Part shown: positions 21,119 to 32,055 of the stretch, in pieces | How positions within the stretch are numbered: position 1 is the first letter of the stretch | How the letters are laid out: each line of letters starts with the position of its first letter | DNA from: Desmodus rotundus | Lineage: Eukaryota > Chordata > Mammalia > Chiroptera > Phyllostomidae | Direction: 5' to 3' | DNA: 64,000 bases | NCBI RefSeq assembly: GCF_022682495.2 | Contig: NC_071390.1 | Coordinates: forward strand, 166,805,220-166,869,219 | Position numbers and translations under genes: made by a program | Notes under the pieces: model-generated | Databases searched by the model: none | What the model was told of the DNA's origin: nothing | Seen by the model: only the letters and a program-made list of their open reading frames with translations

Positions 21119-21345
21119 ATGAGCACTAACTTTCTTTGTCCTGTCAACCTCACACAAATGTGTTGTTTCTTTGTCTAAAAAGCACAAAAAGGTGCCTGGT
21201 TTGATCACTTCTTTGAGCCTCATTTTAGGATCTGAGCATCATATTAGGATTCTCCCATGCTCATGTATTAAATTGGGTTTTCTCCTGTTAACCTAGTCTT
21301 GTGCCTATTTTGTCATTAGTCCAGCTGTAAGAACTAAAGAAAGGT
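21119..21345 (+). repeat. Possible ERV1 LTR 3' end flanking the LINE insertion
   Basis: After the target duplication, sequence runs to 'ATTAAATTGGGTTTTCTCCTGTTAACC', 'GTGCCTATTTTGTCATTAGTCCAGCTG' and 'GAACTAAAGAAAGGTAGAGG'. This resembles the R-U5 end and the adjoining leader of an ERV1 LTR. The upstream half may be at 17130-17303. Confidence 0.4.
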
Positions 21346-21469
21346 AGAGGGAGTGAATTCTACCCCTCCTGACAAGTAACAGCACCCAGATTTCCTTTTT
21401 GGGGAACCACCTCAACACCATTCATGGTAGGAACATTTTGGGTAGTGCCTCTACCTTAAGCTTCAGAGG

Positions 21470-21905
21470 TGGATGGAGGTCTCAGGTCTTGGTAGCAAGA
21501 TCACCTATGTTCCTGACCCAACCATTGGTTTATAGGCAGGCACATGAGGCAGTGAGAGCCAATGAGATGCAGTGAGACTTTTATTGAAACTTAAGGGGCT
21601 CCTTCCTGCTGGATTTGAACTTGGGAAGATGTGAATTTACAGGGAGTCACCATATCTTCAATCAAGAGTAAAGGCCATGCAGAGACTGGTTTTGCTAACT
21701 GTTTTTGTTTTCGTATTGCCGATGGATAGACAGAAACCTAGTGTCATTATTTGAGCTCCTGGACCAAGTTATACTGAAGGCCAAGATCTCGTGAGATTTT
21801 TGAGTTTCTTATCAATCTGGTGTTTTTTTCTTTGCTTAAGACGGTTTGAGTTGATGTTTTGTTTTTCGTGTTTTTTTGTTTGTTTTGTCACTGGCAGTAT
21901 AGTAA
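21470..21905 (+). repeat. MLT1-type LTR relic
   Basis: Motifs include 'TGACCCAACCATTGG', 'GAGCCAATGAGATGCAGTGAGAC', 'GAACTTGGGAAGATGTGAA', 'TTATTTGAGCTCCTGGACC' and the end 'TTTGCTTAAGACGGTTTGAGTT...TGTCACTGGCAG'. This is the MLT1-like 3' end. A Ves SINE follows directly. Confidence 0.5.
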
Positions 21906-21907
21906 GC

Positions 21908-22140
21908 TTTTAAAAAAAGATTTTATTTATTTATTTATTTTTAGAGAGAGGGGAAGGGATGGCAAAAGAAAGGAGAGAAACATCGATGTGAGAGAGAAAC
22001 ATCCATCAGTTGCCTCTCGCACACCCCCAACTGGCGACCTGGCCTGCACCGCAGGCATGCACCCCAACTGGGAATGGAACCAGCGACCTTTTAGTTTGCC
22101 AGAATATGCCCAACCCACTGAGCGACACCAGTCAGGGCAG
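21908..22140 (-). mobile_element. Ves-type SINE, near full length
   Basis: From the left: an A/T-rich tail ('GATTTTATTTATTTATTTA'), a GA body and 'GAGAAACATCGATGTGAGAG'. The tRNA-like part follows ('CCCCAACTGGCGACCTGGCC', 'GGAATGGAACCAGCGACC'), and the copy ends 'CACTGAGCGACACCAGTCAGGGC'. The head is at the right, so it is on the minus strand. Flanks 'AGTAAGCTT' and 'AGTAAGTCTT' may be a decayed target duplication. Confidence 0.88.
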
Positions 22141-22869
22141 GACAGTAAGTCTTGACCAACAGTGTCTTACTGAGGAGCTATCAGGATTGATCAAGATGAA
22201 ATGAAAGACACTGACTATGGGCCAGATTCCCTTTCCCTGTCTTGTTCTTGTTCTAACCCAAAGCTGTCTTCACTAAACTCCTTTTTTACTTTATGTCATC
22301 CTAAAATTATTCTGAGTTTCTAGAAATATCTGGATACTCTATTAGAAAGTTTAAAAATTAAAGATGCTTACCTTAGGGATATAAAGATTACTTGGCAAAG
22401 CAATAGCTTCCTGGAAATATTTAAAAGGCTGTCATATAAAAAAAGAATTAGATTTCAACTTGGAGAGCAGAACAGGGTAACTGGGTGGAAGTCAGCAGAA
22501 GACACTTTGCTCCCATGGGAAGAAAAACTATTTAGTAACAAGCTCTGGCTCGCTTCTCTGAGGTAGTGGGGTTTCCTGTCCTATGAGACCTTCCTGTTGA
22601 GAATGGACAATCACTGATTGTTACTTGTGGAGGGGACTCCTACTTCAAGGAGACAGTTACACGACTGACCACCAAGGCCTATCAGATGCATCCAGATGGA
22701 AAAGCCTGCTACTCATTCCTAAGAATGGTGAAAAGTCAGTTGGGTCTTCAAGCCTGTAGCTCAGATGCCAGATTGGGTCTGGAGATGCAGCTCCTATCCT
22801 GGGCAACTATACCACCAGATTCATCTCCTACCCTAGGGGCCATACTAGACCCTGCCCCTCCCTCACCCT
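22141..22869. other. No recognisable feature
   Basis: Unique-looking sequence. The only frame of note (22686-22871) has no familiar motif. Confidence 0.4.
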
Positions 22870-23575
22870 AATTATTTCAAGGGATCTGCATGTCCAGCTG
22901 GCCCTACCTCTGTAAAGCTTCTGCAGCCTACCCCTTCTCTCTACTCCTTTGCCTCCGCCCTAAGCAGGTCCACCCTCATCTCTTCACACAGATGCTTAAT
23001 TCCAGCCTTTGACTTGGTCTCCCTGACCTCAGGCTTGACCCTTCCAACCCAACTTCCATACTATCACCGGGGCAAATTTGGTCCTATCCTTTTTTTGCTT
23101 AAATATCTTTCCTTGACTTTCCTTTGCTCCAAACTCCAGGCTTACTCATGCCCTCTTTAGCCTCCACTCAGCTCCCCACTCTCATGTCCTGAAGGTATAT
23201 CCCAGAATTTGCAGTTCTCTGGGGGTTCCACATTCTCTCCCTTCTTTTAGCTTTGCCATAGCTATTCCCCCCTGCCTGGAATACTCTCTGTTCTTCCTTC
23301 CTTCTGCATCCTAGTAATTCGCATCTATGTCTCCTCTAGAGACCCTTCCCTGCCCCCCACCTCTGGGTAAGTTTGCTCCAGGGGTCCTTGTTGCACCCGC
23401 ACTTACCCTCATCAAAGCATTCATCTCACTGCACTGTAATTGTCTTCACTCATCTGTCTCCCCCAACAGAACGGGAGCAACCTGAGTGCAAGGATGTATC
23501 TCTGCAGCCCCAATGTCTGGCACAGAGTAGGTAAGAAGAAATATTTTTTGAAATTAAATTAATGCATGAGCAGGC
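22870..23575 (+). repeat. L2 LINE, long 3' fragment
   Basis: About 700 bases of L2 in order. The distal coding region is at 'GGGCAAATTTGGTCCTATCC...CTTGACTTTCC' and 'CTCCAGGCTTACTCATGCCC'. Then come 'CTTTGCCATAGCTATTCC' and 'CCTGCCTGGAATACTCTC'. It ends with 'GTCTGGCACAGAGTAGGTAAGAAG'. It is one of the longest L2 pieces here. No open frame remains. Confidence 0.75.
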
Positions 23576-24117
23576 AACTAATACTAACTTAGACTGTGGC
23601 AGTTTAGATTCCCATCTCCCTGACTTCACTCAGCAATTGTTTTTATTAGACAGCATTAGTTGCAGGCCTACTGTGTGAATGCTAGCTGCAAATGTAAGTC
23701 AAGATCACCTACAGCCAATGAGGTATTTCCAAGCCAAACAGCTCATTTACATAGAGCAGTTTGGCTCGGGTTACTTGATTCCAGGGGAAAAGAATCTTTC
23801 CATGTTCAAACTCTGGGCTCCCAGCGCCTAGCAGGGCCACATCATTGTGTCCACAGCCTGGTGCCAGGGAGAGGGGAAACCAGCCTGCCCATTCACATGG
23901 GACATATTCAGGGAAAGCCAACTCCACAGCCAAGAAGACAAGGAAGGTGTTGTGTCTGTCCAACTGGGACAGTTTTAATAAAGAAACCTGAAAACCAATC
24001 CTTCTTAGCAGCCTCATCTGACAAAACTGGGTTCCCCCAAACCAGGTGCAGACGCCCTCACCTCAGGTACCCTCATTTCAGGAGGAGGCGTGGTTGCTGG
24101 GAGCCAGACTCTGATCT
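23576..24117. other. No recognisable feature
   Basis: A 218-codon frame (23660-24316) runs through here and into the palindromic transposon next to it, so it is not a conserved gene. Confidence 0.4.
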
Positions 24118-24300
24118 CCAGACAAAATACAGGGCACCCAGTGAAATCCGAATTTCAGATAAACGAAGAATAAATGTGTGGTGTACATACGCTCCACACA
24201 TTGCCTGGGACATGCTCGTACTGCAAAAAACTGCTGTTTCTCTGATACTCAGATTTAACTGGGCATCGTGTATTTTGTTCACTAAACCTGGCAACTGTGA
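24118..24300. mobile_element. Palindromic DNA transposon, MER53-like
   Basis: A long inverted repeat. The left arm reads 'ACAAAATACAGGGCACCCAG...GAATTTCAGATAAACGAAG'. The right arm carries the complement ('ATACTCAGATTTAACTGGGC...GTATTTTGT') and ends 'ACTAAACCTGGCAACTGTG'. This matches the layout of the MER53 palindromic MITE as I remember it. There is no transposase. Confidence 0.7.
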
Positions 24301-24466
24301 ACAAGGTTGCAGGTGAGATTCTGAAAGAGCATGTATACTCAGCTGGCACCTTCTGCTGCTAGGCTGCCCAGGGACAGTGGACGGATCCCAGGGCCTGGGA
24401 GGAGGGATTTGCGCTATTGGGTGGCTGGCTGTCTTTGTTCAGGGTACAGGACTGTGTTGCGTGGTT

Positions 24467-24655
24467 GGGGAGAAAGAGGTTCCCAATCTCAACTGCACAT
24501 TGGAATCACTGGGGTGGCATTGAAAAAATTTCAAAGCACAGGCCACGTCTAGATCAGTTAAATCAGAACTGCTGTGCTGGGATGCAGGCTTGGGTATTTT
24601 TTTTAAAGATCCCGCAGGAAAGATTTCATTGTGCAGCCAAGGTCAAGAACCACTG
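24467..24655 (+). repeat. MER5A-type hAT-Charlie element
   Basis: Near full-length short element with 'TTCCCAATCTCAACTGCACATTGGAATCAC' at the left and the terminal 'GGTCAAGAACCACTG' at the right, the MER5A terminal motif. Confidence 0.75.
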
Positions 24656-26352
24656 GTCTGTGAGCCCTTTCCTCCCTCTCAGACTAGTCCCACTCTAATT
24701 ACCTCCTCCCTTCGTGGCAGTAGGCTGTCATTCAGCTAGCAAGTACTTCAGGAGGCCTGTGTCCCTACTCAATGTAGTGTAGTATCTGATGCCAGCAGAC
24801 GTGGAAATGTACATCCCAACTCAGTCACTGATTTGCTACAGGGCCTGAAGCAAGCAAAGGGGGGCTTTCTGGCTCAGAGCCACAGCCTCCCATTTGTAAA
24901 ACACGGCTGCTAAAGTGGGTCCCAGGGTGCTGGGCTTGCCTGCTCTGTGGGGCAGCACAAAGACAAAGGTTAGGCAAAATGTGATGAGCTCCAAGTCACT
25001 GCTGGAAAAGTCAGTCACCATCAAGCTGACCAGCTATCGGGCTCAGGAGTTGATCTCAGAGTTAGCAGCACTCAGGAAGATCTGAATCAGAATCAGAAAC
25101 TGCATTTCAACAGGTCCCCAGGCAAAAGAAGCCTTCAGGAGACTACTGTGTATAAATTGGCCTTGAGTAAGGAGGGGTTTCCAGCTGCTGCTGGTGCTGT
25201 AGGAGGGGGTACCACACCTTGAGCAGCAAGGGTTCAGAACAGTGATCCTCAGCTCTGGCTGTCCCCTAGGGTCACACGAGGAGGCCTAGCTGACCCCACT
25301 CCAGGCCAGTTGAATCAGAATCTGGACTCTGAACGTAAGCATTTGAAAAACAAAAAATTCTTCCGAAGTGCAGTCCAATGCACCTGTTTTCCAGAGCCCG
25401 GGAAAACCAGGCTCAAATCCAGGAAGGTAACTAGCTTCTTCCAAATGCCAGGTTAATTTGTAACAGCTCTACACCCGCCTTCCTTTCCATTGCCAAGTCC
25501 TAACCCAGATCACATCCAAGTTGCCCCTGGCCTAAGCGAACACCTGGCTGGCCCCTGGACCCCTTTTCAATCCCCTTTGCATGCGGCATGAAGATCCATT
25601 GTCCTGAAGCAGCATACCTCACTGGCTGAGAAATTTCCAGTATCTTCCAAGCGGTGTGTCCTGGGAAATGCTTATGACTGCCCCTCAGTACCCCCCGCCA
25701 CACACACACAGTGCCCTGATCTGTGGCATTCCCCAGGAGCTGTGCTGATTGCACGGGAAGCACACGCTTGTGGTAGCTCGTTGACCACGCTATTCCAAGT
25801 CCTGTTCCACAGGCTTCCTCTGCGTCCCGAAATCCCTCCCCTGGCTGCTTAACGATCCAGGTCCTGAGGCTCACACTCCAGCCTCAGCCAGCCAGGCAGG
25901 TACCCGGACTAGGAAATGGGCTACACCTTCCCAACCTTCTAATCCCGAGTCTCCTCCTGCGCCTGCACCTTCCAGGACTGTGGACGGGACGCACGAGAAC
26001 AGTGGTGACTCCTCCGCTGGGACTTCTAATTAGTGTGCAGAGAGAGTCCTTTGTGATCCACAGAGGAAAGGCCACTGTCCACGAGATGTTATTCCAGTGA
26101 GGAGAGTTTGCCCGTCTGTAAAATGGGCTTGGCGGAGAGACTTATTTACAGAGCTCCTGAGAGGGAAAGGCTTGTGGTGGGCAGGATGCTGACCAGTCGG
26201 GCTCAGCGCCAGCCCTGTTGCCCCTGGGGTGGGGTGGGGGCCTTCTGGTGGCTGGGTGGGGGGCGTGAGGGGTGGGAGGCTCCCCCTTCCCCTCCTCTGC
26301 TGGAATCTGACACAGTACAGAAATGGGGTAGGGAAAGGGGGAAAGCGGAGGG
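24656..26352. other. Mostly unassigned; MIR and MER5A fragments
   Basis: About 24790-24930 is MIR-like ('CACTGATTTGCTACAGGGCC...CCTCCCATTTGTAAAACACGG'). 25066-25140 and 25239-25390 are MER5A-like ('CAGTGATCCTCAGCTCTGGCTG...GTTGAATCAGAATCTGG'). From 25400 to 26352 nothing is recognised. It is GC-rich in places and has no exon-like signal I trust. Confidence 0.45.
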
Positions 26353-26560
26353 TTAGGACCATGTGTAAGAAGAGTGTGTGAGAGTGCATTTGTGTGGGAG
26401 TGAGTGGTCTACACAAGTATATGCGTATCTGTGAGTATATGATTGTGTGTGGGTATTTGTCTGGAGGTGAGTGTGTCGGTGCAAAGGTGAATGTATGAAT
26501 GTGTGTGAGCACAGAGGTGAGTGTGTGCATATCAGGTGAGTGTGTGTCTGTGTGTTCACT
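26353..26560. repeat. Degenerate GT-rich minisatellite
   Basis: About 200 bases on the plus strand dominated by GTGTGTGA, GTGAGTGTG and TGTGTGGG variants with marked G/T versus C/A strand asymmetry. No fixed unit length is obvious. Confidence 0.8.
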
Positions 26561-26960
26561 TACAGGATGGGTAGGTGAGGCCCCAGCCTTGAGGTCAGGG
26601 AAGTCCCAAATTCCAAGAATTCCTCAAGTCCAATTAATTATCACTCAGGTGATAAGGCTGTTTTGCTTTTCAACCAGCGCCTGCCTGGTCCAGCCCCTCT
26701 GCGTTCTGGATTCTACTGCCCCAGGAGGGGAAGCAGAGGAGGCCAGACTGTGGTCCACAGCACCCCCTTTTTACCAAAATTGCTCCATAGGTTTTTGTTA
26801 GCTTTCCTTACAAGATTTGATTTGAAGGGAAGGGTCAGTGGCTTACATATGCTTCAGGAACAGTTCCAGGGCGGTGGGGCGGAGCATGGGGAGTAAGTAT
26901 AAAGGGCCCTTCCCAATGGCGGAACTACAGACCGGTCAGGAAGTCAGACTTCAGGGACAG
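26561..26960. other. No recognisable feature
   Basis: Unique-looking sequence without a repeat family I recognise. Confidence 0.4.
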
Positions 26961-26964
26961 GTGA

Positions 26965-27330
26965 CCAGGGTCCTAGCTGTGCAATCCTGGGCAAGTGGCT
27001 GCACATCTCTGCACTGTTCCTGAATGGTAAAGTGTGACTAGTAAAAATAGCAGCCTCATAGGGTTGCTGTGAGGATTGATTGGGTTTGTGCAGGTCAAGC
27101 ACTGGGGGCATGCCTGGCACAGGGGGGGGCTCGCAGTGTCTGCCCTTGTTATGGGAGCCACGATCTCCCCTTGCCAAACTTGTCAGGGGCAAGTACGTCC
27201 ACATACATTTCTTTATGGAATCTTCTCAATGAACCCCTAGACCAAAAATATAAGTTGACCCACTTTACAGATCAGCACACTAAGGCTTCAGAGAATCAGA
27301 GCTGCAGCCCCATCTTGGGCCTCTGGGCCC
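26965..27330 (+). repeat. MIRb plus MIR fragments
   Basis: 'CCTAGCTGTGCAATCCTGGGCAAGTGGCTGCAC', 'GGTTGCTGTGAGGATTGATTGGG' and 'GGCATGCCTGGCACAGGG' are MIRb. 27225-27325 ('ACTTTACAGATCAGCACACTAAGGC') is the 3' half of a second MIR. Confidence 0.7.
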
Positions 27331-27780
27331 AGTGCTTCCTGCTGCAGCTCCCTAGACCAGAGGGAGGGGCTGTTGCTCAGGCTCACATGGACCCCAAGGC
27401 CAGGGCCTTCTGCACACTCACATTCTCCACCATACTCTGTCTATCTGGGCAAGTGGCCAGCTCAAGGGATGAGCTCACCTAATCCCCCAACACCCCCAGA
27501 GCATGCAAACATCAGGAACAAGTAAGCTAGGCTGCATCTGCCCATCTGGGTTTGGGTCCTGCCTCTAAGTCTTCTCCTGCCCCTGAGTTTTCCTCTCTCT
27601 TCCTCTCCCCCTTGTCAGGTCCAACGCCTTCTGCCCCTCCCACCTCACCAGAACTGTCCTTTGCTCAACCGTAAAATGCATGTGTTGATCTTCTATTTTG
27701 CTATTTTGCTTTCTTGCCAAATATTGAAGAAGTTGGGTAGCTGCCCCCTTCTCTAGATGTGGCACTCTCTGCCCCTGCAC

Positions 27781-27813
<33 letters not shown>

Positions 27814-28719
27814 TCACAAAGGGATTATAGATGGGGTGGGATGGGGGGAGGCCCAGGTGGGTGCTAGAGGCAGGTGTGTTGGTGGGGGCAAGGGGGGATG
27901 ACCAAAGTCTGGGCAAGAACAAATGAGACTTCCGGGGACCAGACTGTGGCTCTCTTCCCCACAAGGAGGTACCATGGCCCCGACAGAAAGAGGAACTTGA
28001 TAGAGGGCCAGATGAAAGGTAATCCTAAAAAAAGTATGAGGAATATAAACATCTGAGAAGAATTGGTTGGGGGGTGTTTTTCAGAAAAAGAGAATGCAAA
28101 GATGGTCTCCATCTGGTAAATTGTGTCCAGTCCTGTATACAAGAGGAAAGTGGACTGTAACCCAAGTGATACAGGTATAAGCCAGGGGGCTTCTTGGGGA
28201 AGATGGAAGGAAGGAAGGAAGAAGGAAGGAAGGGAGGGAGGGAAGAAAGAGAGTTGGTTTCAAGTTCAGAAATAAATTCTCAATTGTTTTTAACAACAAA
28301 TAAAAGTGTTCAGATGTACCACAGCTTTCTTTGAATAGACACAATTTGTTCCACTTAAGCATATGTTTAGAGGTCATTAACTACCCTGGAGATGGGCAAA
28401 AGGAGCCAAAAAAATGCCCTTAAAATTTCATCTATTTGGTTATCCACAAAAGACTGAATTCCAAACCAGCATACTGATGGTATAGGTTAATGGAAAGGGA
28501 AAATGTTAAGGATGGTGTAAACTGAGGGAAATTTTATTTTAGGGCTAACTTAAAGAACTTACACATGCATACCCAAAACCCCTGGGTTGTCAGGACCAAA
28601 AATATAAGCATGATAAGGAAGACGTTATCAGTGGATCCTGGAATTGCTTATGCCCTGGGTAACACTTGTCTTTCCACAAAACAGCCCTCGGAGCACAAGG
28701 CAGAGATGTTGACTCAGCA
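27331..28719. other. Mostly unassigned; two microsatellites
   Basis: 27780-27810 is a (CA)15-like tract. 28204-28256 is a (GGAA)n/(GGGA)n tract. No gene or interspersed repeat is recognised elsewhere. Confidence 0.5.
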
Positions 28720-28850
28720 CTGGATTTGCAGTTATCACCAGGGACGAACTCCCGCTCTGCTTTATACTACCCTAGTTGACCTTGTATATGTGCCTTAATC
28801 TCTCTAAGGCTCAATATTCTGAGCTGTAAAATAGGGTTCACAGAGTTGTA
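28720..28850 (+). repeat. MIRb SINE fragment
   Basis: 'GCTCTGCTTTATACTACC...GTGCCTTAATCTCTCTAAGGCTCAATATTCTGAGCTGTAAAATAGGG' is the MIRb core. Confidence 0.7.
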
Positions 28851-28867
28851 AGGAATAAAAGACACTT

Positions 28868-29660
28868 AAATTTTTATTGGGCAGCTATTATGTGCCAAGC
28901 CCTGTCTAGGCAATGGGGATATGGAATGAGCAAAAGTCCACTTGTGTGAGTGGTTAAGATAAACAATAAACGTGTCAACAAATAAAGGCAGAGCATATTG
29001 TATGGTGATGAGAGGGGGCCATACAGGAGTGGGAAGGAGGCTGCTATTTTTTTAGGGAGTCAGGAGAGGTTCAGGACAAGGAGGTGTGCGGCGTGCGTGT
29101 ATGTGGAGGAAGAAGGTTCCTGGCAGAGGGCCTCTGCTCTGCCATGTTCACAGACAGGTGACCCGTGTGGCTGAAGCAGCGGGAGCCAGGTGGGATACTG
29201 AAAGAGATCAGTTGGACAGGTGTTCAAGTGAGAGGAGGCAAGAAAGCAGACCTGGATTTTACCCCGAGGGAGCTGGGAAACCAATGAAAGGATACGATTG
29301 GCTTGTATTTAGAAAGAATCACTTGGTTGCAAGGTAAGAGGGTGGAAGAGAGACCAATTCAAGGCAGGAAAGAGATGATGTCTGTTTCAGGTCTTTGGGC
29401 TGAGCGCCTGGAAAGACAGAGAATGAGGAAACTACAGGAGAGGCAGGTTTGCAGAGAAGAAATCAGTTCTGGTGGGCAGGCCGAAGTTTGAGAAGTCTCC
29501 TGGACAACGAAGTGGCGATGTTGAGTTGACAGATGGATAAATGTGCCTGGAGTTCAGGGCAGTTTTTAAACCTGTGGGTTTGGATATGCACAGCCCAGGA
29601 CTAAGGACAGACGAAGACTAGAAGAGTTCAAGGACTCCAGGGTTTAACGGTCAAGGAGAT
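28868..29660 (-). repeat. L2 LINE, long reverse fragment
   Basis: From the plus strand this is the reverse of L2. It starts at the 3' end ('TATTGGGCAGCTATTATGTGCCAAGCCCTGTCTAGGCAATGG'). It passes 'TATTTTTTTAGGGAGTCAGGAGAGG' and 'GGAAACCAATGAAAGGATACG'. The distal coding region follows at 'CAGGTCTTTGGGCTGAGCGCCTGG' and 'CCTGGAGTTCAGGGC'. It covers about 0.8 kb with several losses. Confidence 0.65.
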
Positions 29661-29735
29661 AAGGAGAAGAAGCAAAGGAAACTAGGACTACCTGGTGTGG
29701 TAGAAGGGAAACGAGGGTCCCCAAGGAGTCTATAC

Positions 29736-29953
29736 CAGGGGTTGACAAGCTTTTCCCATACAGGGCCACAGAGAAGTATTTTCAGCTTTGCGGGCCATCT
29801 GGTGTCTGCTGCCACCACTCCAGGCTGCCCCTGCAGCATGAAAGGTTACACAATATGTAAATGAATGGCCGTGGCTGTGCTCCAATAAAGCTTTATTACA
29901 AAAACAGGTGGCGAGCTGGGTTTGGCCTACAGACTGTGGTTTGCCAAACCCTG
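29736..29953. mobile_element. hAT-Charlie MITE with 8-bp target duplication
   Basis: A 218-base non-autonomous hAT element. The left end CAGGGGTTGACAAGCTTTTC and the right end (reverse complement CAGGGTTTGGCAAACCACAG) are imperfect terminal inverted repeats. It is flanked by 8-bp duplications, GTCTATAC (29728-29735) and GTCTAGGC (29954-29961), 6 of 8 identical, the size expected for hAT. Inside are 'GCTTTGCGGGCCATCTGG' and 'CCAATAAAGCTTTATTACAAAAACAGG', a common mammalian Charlie-derived family. Confidence 0.85.
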
Positions 29954-29961
29954 GTCTAGGC

Positions 29962-31784
29962 AAATGGCACCCAGGAATCATGTGGTGTGGACAGAGAACT
30001 GAAGACACGGTGTTCTGGAAGCCCAGTGGGCAGAAGTGTTGCAAGGGGGAGTGGTGCATTGAGTACCCAACACCGCAGACAGGCACGGTCAGATGCGGAA
30101 AGAGAGCTGTACACTGGCTACAGAACCACATCTGTCCTGGAGGGGCTTGAACAAGCAAGACCATTTTCACTGGGGTGAGGGCAGTGGGCTCAGAAGAGGA
30201 CAGTAGGCCAGCATGGCATAAACAACTCTCTGGAGTTTCAGTTCCAATAAATGGTCATTTCTTATCCCGAATGGACCCACGATGCCGCAGCTGTAATTCC
30301 TGTAGAACTGCAGAGCTGACGAGGCACTCGCACAGTGTTGGGACCGCTCAGTGATGGCAGCTGAGCATTTTCACGGTGTTTCAAGTGACTCGTATTGGTA
30401 TTTATTTGGATTCATAAGAAACACAGAACCTTGGGATCTAGAGTTGAGTCAGAAGCCGCTACATCATGGCTCAAATGTGGTGGTGTGACCCCCAGGCGTC
30501 ACTCAGACAGGCTGTTGAGCTACGGATCCAAACACAGGGGCCAGGCACTCCTCCACACCTCACCCTGTGGTGGGAAAGGCCTGCGGCAGGTGTCCGCATC
30601 ACAGTGAGACAAGCCCACGCCTGGTCAAGTATCGCATTCTGATCTCTGATCACAGCTTACGCCATCTATAGGGCCCAGTGAATCTTTCATTAACTGGGGT
30701 GAGTTATTGGCATGGGGTCCATCCAGTGAAGAAGCCTAAATTTATATCACACTGTTTCCCAGGGAGCCAAAACTATTTCCTATAAATTACCTCATTGATC
30801 TCCAAAGCCTTGGTGTAAGATTTAGGATTATTATTCCTGTTTCATCTTGACACCCAGCCTAGAAAAGGGTGATCAACAACTCATTCCGGTTTTATGCTGT
30901 GGGGCCGAGGACTGTGTCAGGGGGGCTCACTGCGGCCTTGGCCTCTGAGAGGACCCCTGCAGTGGGGCAAGGAGTACAAGTTTCATCTAACACACTGTAG
31001 TGGGCCTGCTTCCCGGGCCTGTTCACCTTCAGCTCCTGCCTGCACAAGGGACCACCTTTTGCATCATGTGACCCTGCTTCCATCTGCATCCCCCCTTCAC
31101 CAACCACAGATCACTGGACCAGGAATGGGTCCCACCCCAGGACAGCCACTCTGGCAGCTGACCTGGAGCCTGTGTCTATGCCTGGCACGACATGATGAGC
31201 TGGCCAGTGCCAGCCTCTCTTGGGAAGTGCCCCCCATCAGACATAAGGAGACAGAGGGGAGTGGGCATCCAGGGACAGCCCCATCCAATCAGTGGTGAAA
31301 CCCTAAAGGGAAGATCCTTGAATTTCTGGATGCAAGAGGTCCCTAGTGCAATCTTGGATACAGGTGCCCAACATATACTTTCTCAGGCAGCCCATACCCC
31401 ATTGCAGCCCCAGCTCTTACCTCTCCAGGAGATTCTATCCCCACCATCCATCACTGCACTGACAGCCCTGAGACCAGCTCTCTTGCTTTTAGGGGGAAAC
31501 TCCAGAGGGTCCTTGTTCCTTGTAGTCGAACACACACCTTGATGTAGCTGGACCACATTGGCCAAAGCTTGGAAACCTCAAATAACAAATTATTCAAATA
31601 CCCCATGGCTGTTAAACTTTGGTCTGCTTCAAAACAAGTACCAGGTGAAGGGGCAGAAGCAGGACAGCCAGAGGCCCTCTGCCTTTGCCTTTCTCCATCT
31701 CCCCCCACCCCCACCCACTTCTGCACTGTTCTAGGCCGTCTCTGTTGCATCAGGCCCAGGGACTCGCACTGCCCCAGCTCATTA
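29962..31784. other. Mostly unassigned; one MIR fragment
   Basis: 30760-30860 is MIR-like ('AAATTACCTCATTGATCTCC...ATTATTATTCCTGTTTCATC'). The rest shows no recognisable repeat or exon, although it is rich in short open frames. A DTGAQH motif here was examined and set aside. Confidence 0.4.
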
Positions 31785-32055
31785 TTTGTTTGTTCATTTC
31801 ACAAACATTCACTGGGCACCCACTATGAGCTCACCATCCTAGACACTGGGGCTACAGGAGGGAGTAAGACAGACCCAAGCCCTGCCCTCTAGGGTTATAG
31901 TCTGGAAGGAGAAACAGGTTGTTAAATAAGCAAGTACGTGTGAGGCCTAACAGAGGAAACTGGGTAGAGGGAACCACAGAGCTGGCAGAGCAACTTCTGG
32001 TTGAGACAAACATGGGGGGCTTCCTAGAGAAAGCGGTGCCTAAGCTGAGGTTTGA
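31785..32055 (-). repeat. L2 LINE 3' end (reverse)
   Basis: 'TTCATTTCACAAACATTCACTGGGCACCCACTATGAGC', 'CTAGACACTGGGGCTACAGG' and 'GCTTCCTAGAGAAAGCGGTGCCTAAGCTGAGGTTTGAAC' are the reverse of the L2 3' UTR. Confidence 0.75.

Noticed and set aside
19609..21122. Several proline/serine-rich plus-strand frames (up to 143 codons)
   Set aside because: They lie antisense in the GC-rich 5' UTRs of the ORF1-only LINEs, where stop codons are rare because of base composition.
23660..24316. A 218-codon open frame on the plus strand
   Set aside because: It runs from unassigned sequence into a palindromic MITE, has no recognised domain and is overlapped by frames on the other strand. Chance opening.
26353..26560. 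Regularly repeated GT-rich units considered as a CRISPR-like array
   Set aside because: There is no constant repeat or unique spacer structure, and the sequence is mammalian. It is a degenerate minisatellite.
27069..27482. A 137-codon frame
   Set aside because: It starts in MIRb sequence and has no recognised domain. Likely chance.
28204..28256. Purine-rich tract considered as a regulatory GAGA-type element
   Set aside because: It is a simple (GGAA)n/(GGGA)n microsatellite with no other supporting signal.
31335..31400. A reading frame with 'ILDTGAQHIL', similar to the retroviral protease active-site motif
   Set aside because: Only the DTGAQH hexapeptide fits. No flanking protease, gag or pol similarity is present, and another DTGA arises by chance at about 31845 in L2 sequence.
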